Origin: Methanobrevibacter ruminantium
GTDB lineage: Archaea > Methanobacteriota > Methanobacteria > Methanobacteriales > Methanobacteriaceae
Assembly (NCBI GenBank): GCA_004553595.1
Contig: SFKZ01000006.1
Location: 1 to 64,000, forward strand
Length of the DNA stretch: 64,000 bases
Direction of reading: 5' to 3'
Shown: positions 1 to 8,441 of the stretch, in pieces
Position numbering within the stretch: the stretch's first letter is position 1
Layout of the letters: every line of letters starts with the position of its first letter
Translations under genes and position numbers: made by a program
Notes under the pieces: generated by a model
The model's input: only the letters and a program-made list of their open reading frames with translations
Told to the model about the DNA's origin: nothing
Database searches by the model: none

Positions 1-25
1 AGCTTCTGCCAGGATCAAACAGATT
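1..25 (-). rRNA. 16S rRNA, 5' end only
   Basis: Read on the minus strand, the first bases give AATCTGTTTGATCCTGGCAG followed by AAGCT. This is the conserved 5' terminus of 16S rRNA, including the GTTTGATCCTGGCAG block. Only about 25 nt lie inside the window and the rest of the gene runs off the left edge. The exact mature 5' end is inferred from the usual start of methanobacterial 16S sequences. Confidence 0.93.
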
Positions 26-766
26 TGACAGAATACACAAAATAAGTACAATAAAGACTTAGAAGTACACTAAAAAAATTAGACGAGATATTACACAAAT
101 ATTAAATCATTACATCACAGACATAACAATCAAATATCACCACATCTATTTTACCAACATCAAACACTAAGTTAAACTTAGGTTCTCACGAATAAATTTA
201 TGATAAAAAATGATTGATATCATATAATCATAATACATGCTACAAAGGTAGCACATCTATTAAGCAAAGCTACAACATTTACAAAAATAAAAATTAAATA
301 TTGCAAAATTTTATTATAATTAAATCTAATAAAAAAAATTTAAAAAAATCAAAAAATAATTAATATTTACTATTTATTACTAAAATAAACAAATTCAATA
401 AAATTTTTCCTAGTTTGTTTCATATAATAAAAACTAAATTAAGATGATCTAAAATTCGATGGGTCTTCATTAGATTAAGAATTGGACGAAAGTAAGGCAA
501 ATACGAGAAAATATGAAAAAGTTTATATACTATTAGTTTAAAAAGATTAAGGAAACTTTTAGAAATAATGTTAAAAATTAATTTAAATTAAAGAAAACCT
601 ACGAAAATAAGGAAATTTATTAATAATAAAGAAAAATATGGAATATTTTAGAGAAATAATAAAAAATATTGGAATATTAAAGAAAATAAGAATTTAAAAT
701 AAAAAATAAAATAAAATTATATATTATTATAATATATTAATTTTAAAAAAAAAGAAAAAAGAAAAT
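26..766 (-). other. 16S rRNA leader and upstream AT-rich spacer, no CDS
   Basis: No protein gene is visible. On the minus strand this is the leader of the 16S transcript. Two short hairpins are present: TGCTAC/GTAGCA at 238-253 with a 4-nt loop, and ATGATT/AATCAT at 210-231 with a 10-nt loop. They may belong to the pre-rRNA processing structure, whose other strand would lie beyond the window. Positions 440-515 are relatively G/C-richer than the surrounding A/T tracts. Confidence 0.6.
518..530. promoter_or_regulatory. TATA box near the rRNA operon, orientation uncertain
   Basis: TTTATATA at 522-529 is preceded on the plus strand by the purine run GAAAAAG, which looks like a BRE. The best orientation is therefore away from the rRNA gene. 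Read on the minus strand, the same site is TATATAAA and could serve the 16S operon about 500 nt downstream. Sequence alone does not settle which. Confidence 0.4.
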
Positions 767-788
767 AGATTAATTTTACAATTAATCT
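767..788 (-). terminator. Hairpin containing the acyl-CoA synthetase stop codon
   Basis: AGATTAAT and ATTAATCT form a perfect 8-bp stem with a 6-nt loop. The TAA stop of the upstream gene (782-784) lies in the stem. On the minus strand it is followed by a run of T-rich tracts at 740-765, fitting U-tract termination. Confidence 0.5.
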
Positions 789-2881
789 AATTTAATTTTA
801 ATATCCAATGCACTTGATCCTTTTTCATAAACAAAGATTGGGTTAATATCAAGTTCAGATATTTCAGGGAAGTCTAAAGTTAATCTAGCTACTCTGATAA
901 TAGCTGATTTAACAGCATCTATATCACCAGGAGCTTCTCCTCTGAAACCTTTAAGTAATCCCATTACTTTAGTGTCTTCCATTTGTTCAGCAATTTCTTC
1001 ACTAGTCATTCCTTTTGCCAATTTAAATGAAACATCTTCTAAAAGGTTTACAAGAACTCCACCCATACCAAATGCAATCATTGGACCGAATTGTGCATCT
1101 CTAATCATACCAACAAGAACTTCAATTCCTGAGTCCATCATCTTTTGAACTTCAACACCATTTGGAACAATGTCTGGATGAGCTTTCTTAGCATTAGCTA
1201 TGATTTCTTCATAGACTGCTTCAGCTTCTTCTTTGGATTGGATACCTACTTTTACACCACCAATATCTGATTTGTGTAAAATCTTATCAGATGCAATCTT
1301 AAGTACAACTGGGAAGTCCATCTCTTCTGCAAGCTGACCTGCTTCTGCAGCGGAAGTAGCTAATTTAATAGGAGCTGCTTCAATGCCATAAGCTTCAGCT
1401 ACAGCATATGCTTCACTACCAAGCAAGGTATCTCTTTCTTCTTCTTTCACTTTAGCGAAAATAGCTTCAACTGCTTCTTTATCTACATCATCAATGTCCC
1501 CAACTGGATCATCATAATTTCTATCTTGAACAGCAGCAAATCTTGCAAGGTAATCAAATACTTTTACAGCAGTTTCAGGGAATACATAAGTAGGAATTCC
1601 ATTATCTCTCAATACGCCATTAGCATTTTCAAAGGTAGGTCCACCCATATTAACTGCAATAACAGGCTTGTCGAATTCACCAGCACCTTCAACAAGTGCT
1701 TGAGCAATTCCATCAGCATCAGCAGATGCAGTAGGACAAACCATTACCACTAAACCGTCAACATCATCACTGTCCAATACAGCTTCTAAAGATTCTTTAT
1801 ATCTTATAACAGGAGCATCACCTAAAACATCAATAGGGTTTTTAATACTTCCCTCCTTAGGCACAGCTGCTTTTAATCTTTCATTGGTTTCTTCATCAAA
1901 TTTAACAAGTTCCAATCCGTATCTTTCCATTGCATCTACGGATAAAACTCCTCCACCGCCTGCATTGGTAATGATTGCAAGGTTACGTCCAGTTGGAAGT
2001 GGACATTTGGAGAATGCTAAACCTACATCAAACAATTCATCCATAGTGGTTACTCTGAATACTCCGGATTGCTTGAATGCAGTATCAAATGCTACATCAC
2101 TACCAGCTAATGCACCAGTGTGTGAAGATGCAGCTTCAGCACCAGCAGAACTTGAACCGGATTTCAAGATAATAACCGGTTTCTTATAGGATACTTTTCT
2201 TAAAGTTCTGACAAAGTCATCATCTTCAGTGATAGATTCAAGATAACAGATAACTACTGCTGTTTCATCATCATCAGATAAATATTCAATCAATTCAATT
2301 TCAGTAGTTCCAGCTTTATTTCCTAAACTGATAATTTTACTGAATCCTATTCCAGAAGTAACACTCCAATCGATAATAGCTACCATCATAGCTCCACTTT
2401 GGGAAATAAATGCAATATTTCCTGTAGGAGGCATGATTTGTGAAAATGAAGCGTTCAATAATGAGTGTGAATCTGTGATACCTAAACTGTTAGGACCAAT
2501 AATATTTATGCCATATTTTTTACCAAGAGCTACAAGCTCATTTTCTCTTTCTACACCGTCTCCACCAATTTCCTTAAATCCTGCAGTGATTACAACCATG
2601 TTTTTAACACCAAATTCACCACATTCTTCAACAACTGGGTTTACTAAAACACTAGGAATAGAAATAATTACAAGGTCTGGCACTTCTGGTAAGTCAGATA
2701 CATTTTTATATGCTTTTAATCCTTGAATTTCATCATCTTTAGGGTTAATAGGATAAATATTTCCTTTAAAACCATCATTAATCATATTATTTACTATAAT
2801 ATAACCAACTTTGCCTTCTGAGTTGGAAGCTCCAACAATAGCAACAGAGTCCGGATTGAACATCTTAGTAAGATCAGTCAT
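782..2881 (-). CDS. Acetate/acyl-CoA ligase (ADP-forming), fused alpha-beta chain
   Basis: This enzyme interconverts acyl-CoA, ADP and Pi with acid, CoA and ATP; it can run either for substrate-level ATP synthesis or for acetate activation. The N-terminus is a CoA-binding Rossmann domain (FNPDSVAIVGAS, about residues 8-19). Next come the succinyl-CoA-ligase-like domains with the motif SSHTGALAGSD, which carries the phospho-histidine. The C-terminal part, from about residue 475, is an ATP-grasp domain with LHKSDIGGV, which carries the second conserved His. Alpha and beta parts are one 699-residue chain. I chose ATG 2881 because GGAG lies 8 nt upstream; the open frame extends 13 codons further without a better ribosome site. 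It is a single gene, and its substrate cannot be told from sequence. Confidence 0.9.
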   Translation of the reverse strand: MTDLTKMFNPDSVAIVGASNSEGKVGYIIVNNMINDGFKGNIYPINPKDDEIQGLKAYKNVSDLPEVPDLVIISIPSVLVNPVVEECGEFGVKNMVVITAGFKEIGGDGVERENELVALGKKYGINIIGPNSLGITDSHSLLNASFSQIMPPTGNIAFISQSGAMMVAIIDWSVTSGIGFSKIISLGNKAGTTEIELIEYLSDDDETAVVICYLESITEDDDFVRTLRKVSYKKPVIILKSGSSSAGAEAASSHTGALAGSDVAFDTAFKQSGVFRVTTMDELFDVGLAFSKCPLPTGRNLAIITNAGGGGVLSVDAMERYGLELVKFDEETNERLKAAVPKEGSIKNPIDVLGDAPVIRYKESLEAVLDSDDVDGLVVMVCPTASADADGIAQALVEGAGEFDKPVIAVNMGGPTFENANGVLRDNGIPTYVFPETAVKVFDYLARFAAVQDRNYDDPVGDIDDVDKEAVEAIFAKVKEEERDTLLGSEAYAVAEAYGIEAAPIKLATSAAEAGQLAEEMDFPVVLKIASDKILHKSDIGGVKVGIQSKEEAEAVYEEIIANAKKAHPDIVPNGVEVQKMMDSGIEVLVGMIRDAQFGPMIAFGMGGVLVNLLEDVSFKLAKGMTSEEIAEQMEDTKVMGLLKGFRGEAPGDIDAVKSAIIRVARLTLDFPEISELDINPIFVYEKGSSALDIKIKLD

Positions 2882-3414
2882 AGATTTTAACTCCTTTATT
2901 TCAATTAATTTAATATTCAATGCTGATTTAAAATTATGATTTAAAATTATGATTTAAAATCATCCTTTTAAAACTTCACCAAATATATTAATTTTATTAT
3001 ACTATATTATTTGTAGTTCATCATATTTATAATGATAAATAATTAAGAATTATCTTAATGTTTTTAATTACTTTAAAAATCATAATATATATAATTAACT
3101 ATGAAATTTATAAAAAATAATTGGAACATTCCTAATAATATAGATTATGAATTAACTTAAATTTACAAAAATATTTTAAGTATGATGGATTTTAACTATA
3201 TATATTATATTTTTATAAATCTAGTATATATTATTTTATTTTATTTTTTAAGAGATAATCTAATAATTAATAACATTGAAAAAAATAGGGAAAACTAAAA
3301 CCAGAATTTAAAATAATGATAAAACATTATAAATATTTTAAATAAAAGTAAAAAAAAATAAAAGAGAAAAAGAAACTAAAAAAAGAAAAGAAAAAATAAA
3401 AATGATTAAAAAAA
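2882..3414. other. Gene-free AT-rich spacer with a 13-bp tandem repeat
   Basis: No CDS or RNA gene was recognised. Next to the ligase gene, the unit GATTTAAAATTAT occurs at 2925-2937 and 2938-2950, with a slightly changed third copy at 2951-2963. Several TATA-like tracts (about 3195-3235) could provide its promoter. The right end is the T-rich terminator of cysS (minus strand). Confidence 0.6.
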
Positions 3415-3421
3415 TTAATCA
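3403..3421 (-). terminator. Hairpin at the cysS stop plus U-tract
   Basis: TGATTAA and TTAATCA form a 7-bp stem with an A5 loop. The stop codon of cysS (3415-3417) lies in one arm. On the minus strand, long T-runs follow at 3340-3400. Confidence 0.45.
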
Positions 3422-4875
3422 CTTACTTCAATACCTAATGAAACAAGCTTGTCCCTGATTTCATCAGATAAATCGTATTTCTTTTCAGCTCTTAATTTTT
3501 GACGAACATCAGCAATTATATTTAATAATTCCTCTTCATCACCACTGGTTTCATCATCATTTGCAAAGAAATCAATACCTAATATTTGACTGATATCTGC
3601 AAACCAGTGCTTAATAGCTAAAAGATCATCAATGATTATCTTATCCTCATTCAAGTCTTTATTGGATCGCTTGATAAATGAGAAAATAGCTGCAATAGCT
3701 TTAGGAGTGCTGAAGTCATCATCCATACTCTTGAAGAACTCACTGACTCCCTCATTTAATGCATCATAAGAAGATTGATAGTAATCAAATTTAAGCAATT
3801 CTTCGAAAAGCTCATTTTCAGCTAAGTCGGCTAAATAAGCAATATTGTCAGAAACATTGCCTTTTTCAAACGCCTCATTAATCTTCTCATCAATAGTTTG
3901 AACATAATTCTTGATTTTAGCCACATTTCTTTCAGCTTGATGCAAGCTCACTTCACTAAAGTCTATAGGGCTTCTGTAATGAGTAGCAAGAACAAACAAT
4001 CTGAATGTTTCACCGGAATACTCTTTCAATAAATCCCTAATGGTAATGAAGTTACCTAAAGATTTAGACATCTTTTCTCCAGAAACATTCAAGAAACCAG
4101 TATGCATCCAGTATTGAACTAATGGTTCCTTACCTGATACAGCTTCCATTTGAGCAATTTCAGAATCGTGGTGAGGGAATATTAAATCAAGACCTCCACC
4201 GTGAATGTCATATTGAGGTCCAAAGTACTTTTCAGTGATTGCAGTGTCTTCAATATGCCAACCAGGTCTTCCTTTACCCCATGGAGAATCCCATACAGGT
4301 TCACCTGCAAACTCTTCAGCCTCTCTGTTTTTCCATAAAGCAAAATCATTAGGGCTTTTTTTAGAACTGTCAATATCAATCCTATGAGTTTCAAGCTCTT
4401 CAATCTTACGATTAGCTAATTTACCATAATCCTTAAACTTAGCAACTTCAAAGTAAACTCCAGTTTCAGTTACATATGCAAATCCCTTATCAATCAATCT
4501 TTGGATTTGGTCTAAAATCTCTTCCATATGGTCAGTAGCTCTTGCAAAATAATTAACGCTTTTGACATTCAAAGCAGCCATATCTTCAATAAATCTCTTT
4601 TCAAATTTCTTTGCAAGCAACTTGGAGTCTACACCACTTTCTTTTGCTCTGTTAATGATTTTATCATCTATATCTGTAATATTTTGTAAGTAGAATACAG
4701 AATATCCTTTAAATTCCAAATATCTTTTAATGGTATCAAAGGAAATGTATGTTCTTCCATGCCCAATATGAGCATCATCATAAACGGTAGGGCCACAAAC
4801 AAAGAGCTTGATCTTATCTTCAAATAATGTATTCAACTCTTCCTTTTCCCTTGACATAGTACTATAAATTTCCAT
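3415..4875 (-). CDS. cysS: Cysteinyl-tRNA synthetase
   Basis: This class I synthetase charges tRNA-Cys. The zinc-site cysteine and HIGH signature appear as FVCGPTVYDDAHIGHGRTY (about residues 25-43). The zinc-binding DLIFPHHDSEIAQ lies near residue 230, and the KMSKS loop appears as EKMSKSLGNF near residue 266. The 486-residue length is normal. AAGGAGATATA sits directly before the ATG. It is the last gene of the minus-strand block cysK-cysE-regulator-cysS, so cysteine synthesis and cysteine charging are encoded together. A hairpin terminator separates it from the regulator, so it probably has its own promoter in 4890-4999. Confidence 0.97.
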   Translation of the reverse strand: MEIYSTMSREKEELNTLFEDKIKLFVCGPTVYDDAHIGHGRTYISFDTIKRYLEFKGYSVFYLQNITDIDDKIINRAKESGVDSKLLAKKFEKRFIEDMAALNVKSVNYFARATDHMEEILDQIQRLIDKGFAYVTETGVYFEVAKFKDYGKLANRKIEELETHRIDIDSSKKSPNDFALWKNREAEEFAGEPVWDSPWGKGRPGWHIEDTAITEKYFGPQYDIHGGGLDLIFPHHDSEIAQMEAVSGKEPLVQYWMHTGFLNVSGEKMSKSLGNFITIRDLLKEYSGETFRLFVLATHYRSPIDFSEVSLHQAERNVAKIKNYVQTIDEKINEAFEKGNVSDNIAYLADLAENELFEELLKFDYYQSSYDALNEGVSEFFKSMDDDFSTPKAIAAIFSFIKRSNKDLNEDKIIIDDLLAIKHWFADISQILGIDFFANDDETSGDEEELLNIIADVRQKLRAEKKYDLSDEIRDKLVSLGIEVSD

Positions 4876-4999
4876 TATATCTCCTTAAACGTTGTTAATA
4901 TAAAATAAGTTTAAAATTAACTAAAAATACTATAGAATAACTATATAATTACTGAAAATGACTATAGAATCCTATAGAAAAATAATCTAAAAAATAAAA

Positions 5000-5019
5000 T
5001 TAGTAGAAAAATCTACTAA
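5000..5019 (-). terminator. Intrinsic-type terminator of the HTH regulator
   Basis: TTAGTAGA and TCTACTAA form a perfect 8-bp stem with an A4 loop, 4 nt after the stop of the upstream gene. On the minus strand it is followed by TTTTATTTTTTAG. This would separate the regulator from cysS. Confidence 0.65.
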
Positions 5020-5023
5020 AATT

Positions 5024-5404
5024 TTATAATAAATGTGCTTCAGAACCTAAACATGCCCTACAATCTTCAGGCATATGTCCTTTTTCTTTATGGATTTGAC
5101 AAATGACATCTTCTGTTTTGATTCTTTTACAGATGTAACAAGTACGAGGAATAATATCTAATTTAGTTGCAGTTCCTTCATTTAAGTCATTTGCAAATTC
5201 TTGAATCAATGCTTTTACATCATCATTGAACTCAATGCCACTGCCTCTTTTGTCAGTTAAATACTGAGATACAGCAGGTTGTGTAATATCCATTAATTCA
5301 GATATCTTTTTTTGTTTCATTCCTAATTTCAATAAATCTTTTGCTAATTCAGATCGTATAGCGGGTATGATATACCATACTACCATTTCACAAGGTGGTT
5401 TCAT
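5024..5404 (-). CDS. Cys-rich XRE-like HTH regulator, candidate cysteine/sulfur regulator
   Basis: A 126-residue predicted DNA-binding protein. The N-terminal half has a helix-turn-helix: LLKLGMKQKKISELMDITQ followed by PAVSQYL (about residues 26-51). The C-terminal half carries the cysteine pattern CYICK...CQIHKE...CRACLG, which could ligate a metal or Fe-S cluster, plus one Cys near the N-terminus. The start was placed at ATG 5404 because AGGAGGT lies 6 nt upstream; the longer open frame has no ribosome site. It sits 62 bp behind cysE and in front of cysS, on the same strand. Small HTH proteins with a cysteine-rich tail are known in methanogens (COG2522-like), but their ligand is not established here. 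Control of cysK/cysE is inference. Confidence 0.75.
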   Translation of the reverse strand: MKPPCEMVVWYIIPAIRSELAKDLLKLGMKQKKISELMDITQPAVSQYLTDKRGSGIEFNDDVKALIQEFANDLNEGTATKLDIIPRTCYICKRIKTEDVICQIHKEKGHMPEDCRACLGSEAHLL

Positions 5405-5466
5405 ATAATACCTCCTAATGTTAAAATATTTTATCAAATTCTTATAATTATCAAATATAAAATAAT

Positions 5467-6207
5467 TTATTCATCATCAATATAGTTATTTAATCTATAA
5501 AACAATTTTTCATCAGCACCCTTGAACACTTCTTCAACTTCAGAATCATGGCTTAATTCAACATGTTCTATGTCGTGGAAGTGGCTTAAGATATTGACTC
5601 TTTTTTCAAGCTCTTCCTGACGTTCTAAAAGCAGATCAATAGCTGATGAAACAGGGTCTGGGAATTCGTGCTCCAAGTCCAAAACACATTTACGGTCTTC
5701 ACGAATAATTCTGCTTGGCACCCCAACGGCTGTAGCCCCACTTGGAACATCCTGCAATACAACTGCTCCAGCACCTACCTTACAGGAACGGCCTAAAGTA
5801 ATGTCACCTAAAACCTTTGCTCCAGAACCGATTACCACTGCATCTTCAACAGTGGGGTGCCTTTTGCCTTTGCTTAAGCTTGTTCCACCAAGAACTACTC
5901 CCTGATAAATTAAAACATCATCTCCAACAATAGTTGTTTCACCTATTACAATACCCATTCCATGGTCAATAAAGACCCTTTTGCCTATTTGCGCACCAGG
6001 GTGAATTTCTATACCTGTCAAGAATCTTGATATTTGAGAGAAGAATCTCCCCCAAAACGGCAAGCGATGAGTCCAAAGCCAATGATGCCATCTATGTAAA
6101 ATAATGGCCCAAATTCCAGGATAACAAAGTAGAATCTCTAGACTGCTCCTTGCAGCAGGGTCTCTCATTTTTGCAGCTTGGAGATCATCTCTTAAATCAT
6201 CAAACAT
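5467..6207 (-). CDS. cysE: Serine O-acetyltransferase
   Basis: This enzyme transfers acetyl from acetyl-CoA to serine, giving O-acetylserine for CysK. The left-handed beta-helix of hexapeptide repeats is plain (GIEIHPGAQIGKRVFIDHG, VGDDVLIYQGVVLGGT, GSGAKVLGDITLG) at about residues 65-165. It includes the catalytic DHGMGIVIGE histidine region. The 246 residues include a C-terminal acidic extension of about 60 residues after the repeat domain. GGTGA lies 5 nt before the ATG. A bacterial-type O-acetylserine route is unusual among archaea, and acquisition from bacteria is plausible. A palindromic operator candidate lies in its promoter. Confidence 0.95.
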   Translation of the reverse strand: MFDDLRDDLQAAKMRDPAARSSLEILLCYPGIWAIILHRWHHWLWTHRLPFWGRFFSQISRFLTGIEIHPGAQIGKRVFIDHGMGIVIGETTIVGDDVLIYQGVVLGGTSLSKGKRHPTVEDAVVIGSGAKVLGDITLGRSCKVGAGAVVLQDVPSGATAVGVPSRIIREDRKCVLDLEHEFPDPVSSAIDLLLERQEELEKRVNILSHFHDIEHVELSHDSEVEEVFKGADEKLFYRLNNYIDDE

Positions 6208-6302
6208 ATATTCACCATATCACTAAGTACTAATCAACAGCAATGATTTAACTATTGTTAATTATATTATTATATCTAATTTAATTTTATATAAACTTAA
6301 CA

Positions 6303-6319
6303 TTTGTTATAATAACAAA
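6303..6319 (-). promoter_or_regulatory. cysE operator candidate (palindrome TTTGTTAT-A-ATAACAAA)
   Basis: A perfect 17-bp odd palindrome with 8-bp arms. It is centred about 33 bp downstream of the cysE TATA box, where transcription should start. Its core arms TTGTTAT/ATAACAA match those of the palindrome before cysK. The placement fits a repressor that blocks initiation. The regulator's identity is inferred, not shown. Confidence 0.6.
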
Positions 6320-6339
6320 GTTATATTTTATCTTTTTTA

Positions 6340-6349
6340 CTATATATAC
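6340..6349 (-). promoter_or_regulatory. cysE: cysE TATA box
   Basis: AGTATATATA on the minus strand. It predicts a start near 6316-6320 and a leader of about 110 nt before cysE. Confidence 0.55.
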
Positions 6350-6440
6350 TATTTTAATCAAATGGAAATTTAAAAGAAAAAAATAAGAAAATAAAAAAAT
6401 AAGAAAATAGTTTTAATTTTTTTAAAAAATTATAAAAAGA

Positions 6441-6461
6441 AGATTTATTTAGAATAAATCT
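6441..6461 (-). terminator. Hairpin containing the cysK stop codon
   Basis: AGATTTATT and AATAAATCT form a perfect 9-bp stem with a 3-nt loop. The TAA stop of cysK (6449-6451) lies at the end of one arm. On the minus strand T-rich runs follow (6380-6440). Confidence 0.55.
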
Positions 6462-7405
6462 CCAAAGATCCACTCAGTGGACAAGTATCTCTCTCCAGTA
6501 TCTGGCAATATGACTACAATGGTTTTTCCTTCATTTTCAGGACGTTTAGCAAGTTCTAATCCTGCCCAAGTAGCTGCACCAGATGAAATACCAGTGAAAA
6601 TACCTTCTTCTCTTGCAAGTCTTAATAAAGTAGCTCCTGCATCCTCATCTTTTACAGGAATAACCTCATCAATAAGGTCTACATCAAGCACTTCTGGAAC
6701 AAATCCTGGTCCGATACCTTGGATTTTGTGAGGTCCTTTTTCACCTTTACCTAAAGTTTGAGAGGTAGCAGGTTCAACTGCAACTGCCTTAAACTCTGGT
6801 TTTAACTCTTTGATGTATTGAGCAATTCCAGTTACAGTACCACCAGTTCCAGCAGCAGACACTACAATATCCACTTTACCATCGGTATCTCTGTAGATTT
6901 CAGGACCAGTGGTTAATCTATGAATTTCAGAGTTTGCCTTGTTTTCAAATTGCTGGGGCATGAATGAATTTGGAGTGTTTTCAACAAGCTCTTTTGCCTT
7001 GGCAATAGCTCCACCCATACCTTCGCTTCCAGGGGTTAAGACGATTTCAGCACCAAATACAGCAAGCAATTTTCTTCTTTCAATAGACATTGTCTCAGGC
7101 ATGGTTAAAATTAACTTATAACCTTTTGCAGCTGCTACAAAGGAAAGACCAATACCAGTGTTACCGCTTGTAGGTTCAATAATTACTGAATCCTCTTTAA
7201 GCAATCCTTCTTTTTCTGCAGTTTCAATTAAGTTCACTGCAATACGATCTTTAATGCTGCTTACAGGATTGAAAGATTCCACTTTTACAAGCACATCCGC
7301 ATTCAATCCTTCTGTCAATCTATTTAATCTTACAAGAGGTGTGTTACCAATAGCTTCAGTCATATCATTAGCTATACCTCTTTTCAATTCAGGAATGTTT
7401 ACCAT
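6449..7405 (-). CDS. cysK: Cysteine synthase (O-acetylserine sulfhydrylase)
   Basis: This PLP enzyme makes cysteine from O-acetylserine and sulfide. The PLP lysine is in NPVSSIKDRIA (about residue 47). The phosphate-cradle glycines appear later as SAAGTGGTVTG (about residues 180-190), and the substrate loop PTSGNTGIG is near residue 75. The length of 318 is normal. The open frame begins three codons upstream with GTG, but TGTGATAATT followed by ATG 7405 is the better start. It is first in the cys block and has a long leader (about 225 nt from the predicted start site). Its promoter carries a palindrome matching the one at cysE. Confidence 0.95.
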   Translation of the reverse strand: MVNIPELKRGIANDMTEAIGNTPLVRLNRLTEGLNADVLVKVESFNPVSSIKDRIAVNLIETAEKEGLLKEDSVIIEPTSGNTGIGLSFVAAAKGYKLILTMPETMSIERRKLLAVFGAEIVLTPGSEGMGGAIAKAKELVENTPNSFMPQQFENKANSEIHRLTTGPEIYRDTDGKVDIVVSAAGTGGTVTGIAQYIKELKPEFKAVAVEPATSQTLGKGEKGPHKIQGIGPGFVPEVLDVDLIDEVIPVKDEDAGATLLRLAREEGIFTGISSGAATWAGLELAKRPENEGKTIVVILPDTGERYLSTEWIFGDLF

Positions 7406-7617
7406 AATTATCACATCATAAAATTCAATTTGTTAAAATAATTTTTAAAAAGTCTATTATTAAAGAATATAAAAAATAAAATCTTTGCTTAAATCCCTTC
7501 TAATAACCAATCTTTAGTATTTAATATATTAATTTAATAACTTATTTTATTTATAATTTTAATTTGACATTCAAAAATTCAAATCAAAACTATAAAATTA
7601 CAACAAAAGTTAAAAAT

Positions 7618-7631
7618 ATAACAATTGTTAT
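7618..7631 (-). promoter_or_regulatory. cysK operator candidate (palindrome ATAACAATTGTTAT)
   Basis: A perfect 14-bp palindrome centred about 31 bp downstream of the cysK TATA box. Its arms ATAACAA/TTGTTAT are the same as in the cysE palindrome, here in inside-out order and without a central base. The shared geometry suggests one regulator for both genes. Confidence 0.6.
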
Positions 7632-7651
7632 ATAATAATTAATAAATGATG

Positions 7652-7661
7652 ATATATAAAT
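7652..7661 (-). promoter_or_regulatory. cysK: cysK TATA box
   Basis: ATTTATATAT on the minus strand. It predicts a start near 7628-7632 and leaves a leader of roughly 225 nt before the cysK ATG. Confidence 0.5.
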
Positions 7662-7773
7662 ATTTCTATAGAAAACTAAAATTTCATCAAAAATTAAAGA
7701 AAATAAATAATTAATATTAAAATCAATTATAAGATTATATTATTTTAACCATTATATTAAAAAAGATGATAAA

Positions 7774-8379
7774 ATGACTCTCTTTAAATACATTATTAAT
7801 CCAAGCCCAATTGGAGAGATAACAATAATCTGGAGGAAAAAACCTAAATTCCAAATTGAAGAGATTATCCTCTCAAAACCAGATAAAAGCTCATCACGAA
7901 TAGCTGAAGAAAAATATGAGCAAGAAGACAAATTGCCAATCAATAAGAAATCAAAACAATTGAATAATGTATTGAAAGAATTAGATAATTACTTCCAAGA
8001 AAAGGACGCTAGATTTTCACTTGAATATCTTAATTTAGACAAATTTACTCCATTCCAGAGAAAAGTATTGGAAACTGAGTTCAAGACAAAAAAAGGAACC
8101 ATAAACACCTATAAAGATCTTGCAAAAGCCGCTGGAAGTCCGAAGGCATACAGATCAGTAGGCACAGCACTTTCGAAAAATCCATACCCTATAATCATAC
8201 CCTGCCACAGAACCGTAAAATCAGACAGAACCATTGGAGGATTCAGTGGTGTTGCAGAAGGACTTGAATCTAAAAAAATACTTCTTGAATTAGATGGATT
8301 GATGATTCAAGATAAAAAAGTGGTTGGTGACAGCCCTATAATTGCACTTGATAAAACAAGTCAGACAAAGTTAGTTTAA
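7774..8379 (+). CDS. ogt: Methylated-DNA--[protein]-cysteine S-methyltransferase
   Basis: This suicide repair protein moves alkyl groups from O6-alkylguanine to its own cysteine. The active-site signature IIPCHRTV is at about residues 143-150, followed by GGFSGV. The DNA-binding part (TYKDLAKAAGSPKAYRSVGTA) precedes it. At 201 residues it is slightly longer than the common 160-180, with an extended N-terminus and a C-terminal tail. It is divergent from cysK and convergent with nth; both neighbours on its right are repair or core metabolism genes. Confidence 0.95.
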   Translation: MTLFKYIINPSPIGEITIIWRKKPKFQIEEIILSKPDKSSSRIAEEKYEQEDKLPINKKSKQLNNVLKELDNYFQEKDARFSLEYLNLDKFTPFQRKVLETEFKTKKGTINTYKDLAKAAGSPKAYRSVGTALSKNPYPIIIPCHRTVKSDRTIGGFSGVAEGLESKKILLELDGLMIQDKKVVGDSPIIALDKTSQTKLV

Positions 8380-8441
8380 AATTAGAAATAAAAAATGATA
8401 AGTTTAAAAATAAGTAAAAAAAAGTTAAAATAAAAAAATAT

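Larger units (their letters stand above)
7406..7773. other. Divergent spacer between cysK and ogt
   Basis: No gene is seen. It holds the cysK promoter (TATA at 7652-7661, operator at 7618-7631) and, at the right edge, the short promoter region of ogt, with weak TATA-like tracts around 7730-7745. Confidence 0.6.

Noticed and set aside
2925..2963. 13-bp triplicate as an operator array for the ligase gene
   Set aside because: The units are direct, nearly pure A/T and not palindromic; recent slippage is a simpler explanation.
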